Below are positions 58,590 to 64,000 of a stretch of 64,000 bases of DNA, in pieces. Numbering within the stretch: the stretch's first letter is position 1; each line of letters starts with the position of its first letter. The position numbers were made by a program, and so were the translations under genes. A model generated the notes under the pieces. The model did no database searches. It was not told where the DNA came from and saw only the letters and a list, made by a program, of their open reading frames with translations. The stretch is from Mycolicibacillus parakoreensis. Lineage in GTDB: Bacteria > Actinomycetota > Actinomycetes > Mycobacteriales > Mycobacteriaceae. The DNA lies in the NCBI RefSeq assembly GCF_022370835.2, contig NZ_CP092365.1, positions 1,736,001 to 1,800,000 on the forward strand, written 5' to 3'.

Positions 58590-60503
58590 GTGGACACGCT
58601 GAAACCGTTCACGCCCCGGATCGACTGGGCGCATGCGCTGCCCGATTCGTTGACCTGGGTGGCGATGGCCTGGGCGATCACGGCGGCCTGCCTGGTGGCG
58701 GTGCTGGTGGCGCTGCGTTACCTGACGCCGTGGGGACGGCAGTTCTGGCGCATCACCGGCGCCTATTTCACCGGCCGGTCCAGCGTGCGGGTCTGGGCGA
58801 TGCTCGGTGTGCTGCTGGCGTCGGTGATCGTCGCGGTGCGCCTCAACGTGTTGTTCAGCTACCAGGGCAACGACATGTACACCTCGCTGCAGGTGGCCTT
58901 CGAGGGGGCCGCGGCCGGCGATGATCCGGTGAAGAACTCCGGGGTGCACGGCTTCTGGGTCGCGATCGGGATCTTCGCGGTGATGGCGGCGCTGCACGTC
59001 GCGCGGGTGATGACCGACATCTACCTGACCCAGCGGTTCATGGTGGCCTGGCGCACCTGGTTGACCGACCGGTTGACCGGCGACTGGCTGGAGGGCCGCG
59101 CCTACTACCGCACCCGGTTCATCGACACCGAGATGGACAACCCCGATCAGCGCATCCAGCAGGACGTCGACGTGTTCACCGCCGGGGTGGGCGCCTCGCC
59201 CAACCAGCCGGTCAACAACACCACCAGCACCCTGCTGCTGGGCGCGGTCTACTCGATCGTGTCGGTGATCTCGTTCGCGGCGATCCTGTGGAATCTGTCC
59301 GGCCCGCTGACGGTGCTCGGGGTGAGCGTGCCGCGGGCGATGTTCTGGATCGTGTTCGCCTATGTGCTGGCCGCCTCGGTGATCGCGTTCTGGATCGGCC
59401 GGCCGCTGATCCGGCTGAGTTTTCGCAACGAGTTGACCAACGCCGCGTTCCGCTACGCGCTGGTGCGGGTGCGCGACGCCGCCGAGGCGGTCGGCTTCTA
59501 CCGCGGGGAGCGCGCCGAGCGCCGCCAGCTGCGCGCCCGCTTCGACGCGATCATCGCCAACTATCTGCGGTTCGTGAACCGCAGCATCGGGTTCACCGGC
59601 TGGAACCTGTCGGTGAGCCAGTCGATCGTGCCGCTGCCGTGGGTGATCCAGGCGCCGCGGCTGTTCACCAACCAGATCACCTTCGGCGATGTGGTGCAGA
59701 CCGCCTCGGCGTTCGGCAACATCCACGACTCGCTGTCGTTCTTCCGCAACTCCTACGACGAGTTCGCCGGGTTCCGCGCGGCGATCATCCGGCTGGACGG
59801 GCTGGTCGACGCCGACGCGAAGTCGCGGGCGCTGCCGGAACTGCGCACCGTGCCCAGCGCCGACGGCGCGGTGGTGATCGACGCAGTCGAGGTGCGCAAC
59901 CCGGCCGGTGAGGCGTTGATCGACACCCTCGACGTGGAGTTGGCCGCCGGGGACACCCTGGTGATCACCGGTCCGTCGGGCAGCGGCAAGACCACCCTGC
60001 TGCGCAGCCTGGCGCAGCTGTGGCCGTACGCCTCGGGCACCCTGCACTGCCCGGCCGAGCCCGGGGCGACGATGTTCCTGTCCCAGCTGCCCTATGTGCC
60101 GCTGGGGGATCTGCGTGCGGTGGTGTCCTACCCGGCCGCCGCCGGGGAGGTCCCCGATGCGGCGTTGCGCGAGGTGTTGACCACGGTGGCGCTGCCGCAC
60201 CTGGTGGACCGCCTCGATGAGGTCACCGACTGGGTCAAGGTGCTCTCCCCCGGCGAACAGCAGCGGGTGGCGTTCGCCCGGGTGCTGTTGGGCCGCCCGG
60301 AGGTGGTCTTCCTCGACGAGGCCAGCTCCGCCCTCGACGAGGGGCTCGAGTTCGCCCTCTACCGGCTGCTGCGCACCGCGCTGCCGGCGACCACGCTGGT
60401 CAGCGTCAGCCACCGCGGCACCGTCGAACAGCATCACCGCCGCCACCTGGAGCTCACCGGCGGCGGTGGCTGGCGGTTGGGCCGCATCGCCGCCGCGGAG
60501 TGA
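58590..60503 (+). CDS. bacA: BacA/SbmA-type ABC transporter (Rv1819c-like)
   Basis: This 637-residue protein fuses an SbmA/BacA-type membrane domain (about 1-400, with about six helices and conserved patches [19 protein letters not shown] and [17 protein letters not shown]) to an ABC ATPase domain. That domain has Walker [12 protein letters not shown], signature LSPGEQQR, Walker [13 protein letters not shown] and the switch His in VSVSHRG. Its M. tuberculosis homologue Rv1819c is a solute importer with a large cavity that takes up vitamin B12 and hydrophilic compounds such as bleomycin. The GTG at 58590 follows GAGGAG. It is divergent from ilvG across 93 nt. Confidence 0.95.
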   Translation: MDTLKPFTPRIDWAHALPDSLTWVAMAWAITAACLVAVLVALRYLTPWGRQFWRITGAYFTGRSSVRVWAMLGVLLASVIVAVRLNVLFSYQGNDMYTSLQVAFEGAAAGDDPVKNSGVHGFWVAIGIFAVMAALHVARVMTDIYLTQRFMVAWRTWLTDRLTGDWLEGRAYYRTRFIDTEMDNPDQRIQQDVDVFTAGVGASPNQPVNNTTSTLLLGAVYSIVSVISFAAILWNLSGPLTVLGVSVPRAMFWIVFAYVLAASVIAFWIGRPLIRLSFRNELTNAAFRYALVRVRDAAEAVGFYRGERAERRQLRARFDAIIANYLRFVNRSIGFTGWNLSVSQSIVPLPWVIQAPRLFTNQITFGDVVQTASAFGNIHDSLSFFRNSYDEFAGFRAAIIRLDGLVDADAKSRALPELRTVPSADGAVVIDAVEVRNPAGEALIDTLDVELAAGDTLVITGPSGSGKTTLLRSLAQLWPYASGTLHCPAEPGATMFLSQLPYVPLGDLRAVVSYPAAAGEVPDAALREVLTTVALPHLVDRLDEVTDWVKVLSPGEQQRVAFARVLLGRPEVVFLDEASSALDEGLEFALYRLLRTALPATTLVSVSHRGTVEQHHRRHLELTGGGGWRLGRIAAAE

Positions 60504-60505
60504 CC

Positions 60506-60521
60506 AACCCCGCCGGGGGTT
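60506..60521 (+). terminator. Candidate intrinsic terminator of bacA
   Basis: Just after the bacA stop, AACCCC-gccg-GGGGTT forms a six-base-pair stem with a tetraloop, followed by a short T. It is one of the better terminator-like hairpins in the window and lies where bacA and the convergent flavoprotein gene meet. Confidence 0.5.
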
Positions 60522-60615
60522 TGTGCGCCGACGGTGGCGCAGACGCCGCGCGGGCCGCCGTGACCGCACAACCGATCGCCCCCACCGCACACGCGGGCAG
60601 GCCGGCCGGTGCGGG

Positions 60616-62079
60616 TCAGCCGCGCGCGGCGCGGGCCGCGGCGTGCGCCCCGGCGCGGCGGCCGAAGAACGACCCCTCCCCCAGCTGGGTTCCGCTGGCG
60701 TAGCCCTTGCCGTCCTGGGCGAGGTTGGCCGCGCACGCCCCGACCGCGTACAGCCCCGGGACGACGCTGCCGTCGGCGCGTCGCACCTCGGCGTCCACGG
60801 AGGTGGCCAACCCGCCGAGGGTGAACCCGGCGTACATCGCCTTGCCCAGCGACAGGTCGAACGCGCCCCAGGGCCCGGTGTCCTGGGGGGCGAGGAACTC
60901 CGGCTGCTTGTGGAAGTCGGGGTCCTCGCCGCGGGCGGCGAAGGTGTTGTAGCGCTCCAGGGTGGCGGCCAGGTTGCCGGCCGGGATGCCCAGCGCGGTC
61001 TCCATCTCCGCGACCGTCTCCCAGCCGTCGATGAGCGGCACCAGCGGCACGTGCGGACGGCGCAGGTGCTCCTCGTCGACGATGAGGAACGCCGCGCTGT
61101 CGGGCTGGTCCATCACGAACCCGGCGGTGCGCGAGTGGTAGGAGTCCTCGGCGACGAACCGTTTGCCGTCGGAGTTGACGATCACCCCGGTCAGCAGGAT
61201 CGCCGGCGGATAGGCCGGAGCGGTGATGAAGATCTGGTCCATGTGTTCGGTGGTCCCGCCGGCCGACATGCCCATCCGGATGCCCAGCCCGTCGTCGTAG
61301 GTGTTGCCCAGCACGAACGGTTTCTCCGCGAGTTTGGGGGTGTGGGCGGCCACCATCGCCGGGTTCATCACGAACCCGCCGGCGGCGATCACCACCGCCT
61401 TGGCGTTGATGACCCCGGTGTCGGCGAAGTGCTTCCAGCACACCCCGGTGACCGCGCCGGCCTCATCGACGACCAGCTCGGTGGCCCCGGTCTCGTAGCG
61501 GACCTCGACACCGAGCGTCTGCGCACGCGCGACCAGCAGGTCGATCACCATCTTGGCGCCCTCGGTGTCACCGGGGGCGGGCACCTTGTGCCCGCGCGGG
61601 GCGGGGGTCGCCTCGGTGAAGAACGGCCACACCTTCTCGTTGCCGGTGTACATCAGCCCCTCGGTGCCGGGCTGGATCACCGCCTTCTCCGGATAGTAGC
61701 TGCGCTCGAACTCGAACCCCAGCTCCTCGAGCCAGGTGAAGTGCTCGACGCTGCCGTCGCAGTAGGCGCGGATCTTGGCGGGGTCGGGATCGCGGGAGAC
61801 CGCCGTGAGGTAGTTGTACATCTGCTCGGGGGTGTCGGGGTGCCCGGTGGCCTGCTGCACCGCGGTGCCCCCGCCGAGGTAGAAGTGCCCGCCGGCCATG
61901 GCGGTGGTGCCCCCGGCCGCGGCGGCGCGTTCGAGCACCAGCACCCGCGCCCCGGCGGCCGCGGCGGTCACCGCGGCGCAGCCGCCGCCGATCCCGAAGC
62001 CGATCACCACCACGTCGACGTCGTCGGAGTACGCCGACACGTCGCCGGCCGGAACGGTTGCGGGGATCTCGGTGCTCAC
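60616..62079 (-). CDS. FAD-dependent fumarate reductase/3-ketosteroid dehydrogenase-like flavoprotein
   Basis: This 487-residue flavoprotein has exactly the length of M. tuberculosis Rv1817. The FAD motif is VVVIGFGIGGGCAAVTAAAAG followed by ERAAAAGGTTAMAGG, as in the fumarate reductase / 3-ketosteroid delta1-dehydrogenase family; the C-terminal FAD part reads GLYAVGACAANLAQDGKGYASG. The substrate is unknown. The GTG at 62079 has AGGAG about 8 nt upstream, which decides the start over a longer frame running through the 137-nt spacer. A GC-rich hairpin (62103-62124) lies in the leader. Confidence 0.9.
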   Translation of the reverse strand: MSTEIPATVPAGDVSAYSDDVDVVVIGFGIGGGCAAVTAAAAGARVLVLERAAAAGGTTAMAGGHFYLGGGTAVQQATGHPDTPEQMYNYLTAVSRDPDPAKIRAYCDGSVEHFTWLEELGFEFERSYYPEKAVIQPGTEGLMYTGNEKVWPFFTEATPAPRGHKVPAPGDTEGAKMVIDLLVARAQTLGVEVRYETGATELVVDEAGAVTGVCWKHFADTGVINAKAVVIAAGGFVMNPAMVAAHTPKLAEKPFVLGNTYDDGLGIRMGMSAGGTTEHMDQIFITAPAYPPAILLTGVIVNSDGKRFVAEDSYHSRTAGFVMDQPDSAAFLIVDEEHLRRPHVPLVPLIDGWETVAEMETALGIPAGNLAATLERYNTFAARGEDPDFHKQPEFLAPQDTGPWGAFDLSLGKAMYAGFTLGGLATSVDAEVRRADGSVVPGLYAVGACAANLAQDGKGYASGTQLGEGSFFGRRAGAHAAARAARG

Positions 62080-62102
62080 TGCTGCTCCTGTCGGCGGGGA
62101 CC

Positions 62103-62124
62103 GACCCGCCCGTGCGGGCGGGTC
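62103..62124. terminator. GC-rich hairpin between protease and flavoprotein genes
   Basis: GACCCGCCC-gtgc-GGGCGGGTC is a perfect 9-bp stem with a 4-nt loop. It lies 93 nt after the stop of the upstream protease gene and 24 nt before the flavoprotein start, both on the minus strand. It could end protease transcription or lie in the flavoprotein leader. No U-tract follows. Confidence 0.45.
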
Positions 62125-62216
62125 GCGGTCACGGCACAGCCCGCCCCGGCACTGGACTGGACAGGTGTCTGGGCAGCTGCATGCATCGTGGGGCAGGATA
62201 ACCCAGCCGCGCCCGG

Positions 62217-62879
62217 TTACCCGCCGCCGGTGTCCTCGCGGATCTGAGCGTGGGCGGCCGACCAGGACACCGCCGCCGGATAGGCGCCCCAGGTGCTGTT
62301 GAACAGCCCGACGATGCGCCCGGAGCCGTCCGGGGTGAGCACGTAGACCGGCCCACCGGAGTCGCCCTTGGCGCTGACCACGCCGTTGGTCATCGTGAAC
62401 CACCCGTTGTTGACGGCCTGCACCTCCCCGCAGCTCTCGCCGGTGATCACCCCGAAGTGACAGACCCCGTCGCCGGGCTGAACCGCCAGGTCGGGATCCG
62501 AGCGCAGCACCCGGCCGCCGGGCAGGATGTCGTTGACCGCGACGTCGGGAGCCAACAGGATCACCTCGTAGTCGGCGATGACCTCATCGGTGTTGACGGT
62601 GGCACCGTCGGGGGTGTTGTCCCGGAACGCCGCCAGCGTCCCGATGACGTGGTCGGCGACATCGGTGACCGGCCCGCTGCCGCGGCAGTGCCCGGCGGTG
62701 AACCCGACCCGCGCGGCGGTGTCGACGAAGCCGAGCGTGCACACGGCGGTGTCCTGGTGGATCTCCATGCCCGGATACACCAGCACCGGGTCGGCGCCGG
62801 CGCGGCCGACCGCGCCGCCGGAGGCCGCGCCGGCCAGCACGGCAGCCACCACACCGATCCGCGCGAGCATCCGGCGCAC
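62217..62879 (-). CDS. Secreted trypsin-like serine protease (Rv1815-like)
   Basis: This 220-residue exported protein has a signal peptide ending at about Gly28-Ala29 (GRAGA before DPVLV). The mature part is a chymotrypsin-fold protease with a plausible triad: His64 in FTAGHC, Asp103 in ADYEVILL and Ser174 in KGDSGGPVY. Four Cys residues (about 47, 65, 139, 150) could form two disulfides. It matches the length of M. tuberculosis Rv1815 (221 residues). The start is GTG at 62879, with an ATG three codons later as alternative. The target is unknown. Confidence 0.9.
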   Translation of the reverse strand: MRRMLARIGVVAAVLAGAASGGAVGRAGADPVLVYPGMEIHQDTAVCTLGFVDTAARVGFTAGHCRGSGPVTDVADHVIGTLAAFRDNTPDGATVNTDEVIADYEVILLAPDVAVNDILPGGRVLRSDPDLAVQPGDGVCHFGVITGESCGEVQAVNNGWFTMTNGVVSAKGDSGGPVYVLTPDGSGRIVGLFNSTWGAYPAAVSWSAAHAQIREDTGGG

Positions 62880-63019
62880 CCTCGACTCCGATCCGTCGGG
62901 TCGGCGTGGTGCCGACCGGAGATATTGCTGTCGAGAATATCGGCGGGCACGCCCGCAGCGTTACCGGCCCGGCGCCGCGGGTGCCGCGGCCGGCCTCTCG
63001 GCGGCGGGCTAGGCCTGGG

Positions 63020-63379
63020 CTAGGCCTGCGGGGCCTGGGGCTTGGCGGTGGTGTCGGTCTTGGTCGACCAGGCCGGCCCGTCGGCGGCGTAGAGCACCAG
63101 GTTGCGGTCGTCCTGCAACACCAGCCTGACGTCCTTTCTGCCCGTGGTGCCGGTGTGCCAGACCGGCTCGTTCGGCGTGTACAGCACGACGTCGCCGTCG
63201 TTGCGCACCTCCGCGCGGACCACCTCTTGACCGCCGGTTCCACTGGCCCACACCGGTTTTCCATTCTCGGCCAGCACCAGGTTGCCGTTGTCGTGCAGGG
63301 TCAGGGTGTAGGCGCCGTTCTTCGACACCAACGAGTCGCCGGAGGTCAGCGTGTCGCCGGGGCGCAGGGTGTCTGCCAT
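63020..63379 (-). CDS. Bulb-type (mannose-specific) lectin domain protein
   Basis: This 119-residue protein is one B-type lectin domain with three related sequence repeats: LTLHDNGNLVL, EVRNDGDVVLYTPNEPVW and LQDDRNLVLYAADGPAW. These approximate the mannose-binding motif QxDxNxVxY; in the last repeat QDDRNLVLY fits fully, while the first two deviate. There is no signal peptide, so it may be exported without one or act inside. M. smegmatis has a characterised mannose-binding lectin of this kind (MSMEG_3662). The ATG at 63379 lies 33 nt inside the end of the sterol-desaturase gene, so the two are coupled. Confidence 0.88.
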   Translation of the reverse strand: MADTLRPGDTLTSGDSLVSKNGAYTLTLHDNGNLVLAENGKPVWASGTGGQEVVRAEVRNDGDVVLYTPNEPVWHTGTTGRKDVRLVLQDDRNLVLYAADGPAWSTKTDTTAKPQAPQA

Positions 63380-64000
63380 GGGGGTCCCTTCGCTCGGGCC
63401 GGTTGCCAACCGGGTGGCCCGAAGACATGGCCGAGCCGGTCGCGCCACCGGGTCGCGGCGGCCACGTCGCGGGCCATCGCCACGTATTCGTAGGTTTGCA
63501 GCGTCCAGATGTTGTAGGTGTCGACCTGGGTGGTCAGCCCGTAGTGCGGCCGGAACACCTCGGGGGTGAACGTGCCGAACAGCCGGTCCCACAGGATCAG
63601 GATCCCGCCGTAGTTCTTGTCCAGATACGGTGCGTCCCTGCCGTGATGCACCCGGTGGTGCGACGGGGTGTTGAACACGAACTCGACGGGGCGCGGCAGC
63701 TTGTCGATGCGTTCGGTGTGCACCCAGAACTGGTAGACGAGGCTCACCGAGAAGGCGGCCAACACCACCCACGGGGGAATCCCCAGCAGCGGCAACGGAA
63801 TCCACATCAGGACCTCGCCGCTGTTGTTCCACTTCTGGCGCAGCGCGGTGGCGAAGTTGAAGTACCGACTGGAGTGGTGGGCCTGGTGGGTCGCCCACAC
63901 CAGCCGGACCCGGTGGGCCATCCGGTGATACAGGTAGTACAGCAGGTCGACGCCGAGCAGCGCGATCACCCACGTGGACCAGTGGGTCGGCGAGAGCTGC
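63346..64000 (-). CDS. erg3: Sterol desaturase/fatty acid hydroxylase family protein (5' end outside window)
   Basis: The frame is open from the right edge to 63346 and gives 217 C-terminal residues. It matches the Erg3-type di-iron membrane oxygenases (M. tuberculosis Rv1814). The three His clusters are visible: HRMAH (HxxxH), HQAHH (HxxHH) and HHRVHH. Hydrophobic segments precede and follow them (VIALLGVDLLYYLY, VVLAAFSVSLVYQFW). Such enzymes hydroxylate or desaturate sterols or fatty acids. The C-terminal Arg/Pro tail may be specific. Its end overlaps the lectin gene by 34 nt. Confidence 0.9.
   Translation of the reverse strand, partial: QLSPTHWSTWVIALLGVDLLYYLYHRMAHRVRLVWATHQAHHSSRYFNFATALRQKWNNSGEVLMWIPLPLLGIPPWVVLAAFSVSLVYQFWVHTERIDKLPRPVEFVFNTPSHHRVHHGRDAPYLDKNYGGILILWDRLFGTFTPEVFRPHYGLTTQVDTYNIWTLQTYEYVAMARDVAAATRWRDRLGHVFGPPGWQPARAKGPPWQTPCAPATR

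Overview
The window is chromosomal DNA from a high-GC actinobacterium, almost certainly a Mycobacterium-group species. Many products are near-identical in family and length to M. tuberculosis proteins: BfrA, AhpC/AhpD, Apa, GarA, GcvH, SecA2, Ndh, BlaI and malate synthase G. The gene order follows the M. tuberculosis segment from about Rv1876 back to Rv1814, recalled from general knowledge and not searched. Coding is dense, mostly on one strand at a time, with many 1-4 nt overlaps. I see no tRNA, rRNA, insertion sequence, prophage or CRISPR. The species cannot be fixed from this sequence.

Region 1 (1-6.2 kb) covers iron and oxidative stress. A CocE-type hydrolase runs off the left edge. bfrA and bfd are divergent around a tandem pair of IdeR boxes. 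A structurally intact oxyR (followed by an enoyl-CoA isomerase-like gene) is divergent from ahpC-ahpD. A nucleoside deaminase gene follows, with a perfect 18-bp inverted repeat over its start codon.

Region 2 (6.3-13.2 kb): a membrane class III cyclase-like receptor is translationally coupled to an MscS channel with a cyclic-nucleotide-binding-like domain, then an FMN-dependent lactate dehydrogenase. Next come an HhH-GPD protein and a ferredoxin reductase.

Region 3 (13.2-26.6 kb) covers lipid, CoA and central metabolism: a thiolase-like protein, a tandem CaiB CoA-transferase, phosphoketolase and a CPBP protease. It also holds a module of two DapB-like reductases, two SDRs and a TetR regulator, then adhA and a GlsB-like membrane gene. 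Two genes here carry frameshifts: the second DapB-like gene and the GlsB-like gene.

Region 4 (26.6-34.8 kb): the secreted proline-rich antigen apa lies after modABC (molybdate uptake). Then come an SDR-like protein without its catalytic residues, ndh, a thioesterase, and blaI-blaR. The urease genes found here in M. tuberculosis are absent.

Region 5 (34.9-45.3 kb): gnd, guaB1, two CNNM/CBS membrane proteins, a protein of unknown function, glcB and a membrane-anchored solute-binding/vWA protein.

Region 6 (45.4-54.4 kb) is the glycine cleavage and GarA block: gcvP behind a tandem glycine riboswitch, two MerR regulators, a DUF151 nuclease-like protein, garA and gcvH. Two DUF881 proteins flank a small basic protein, followed by pgsA2.

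Region 7 (54.4-64 kb): secA2, ilvG, the BacA-type importer, an FAD dehydrogenase, a secreted trypsin-like protease, a B-type lectin and a sterol-desaturase-family protein cut by the right edge.

The observations most worth following are the cyclase/MscS pair in which both signalling sites look degenerate, the duplicated DapB/SDR module with a KstR-like site, the hairpin over the deaminase start, and the relocated oxyR-ahpCD/cyclase/MscS block.
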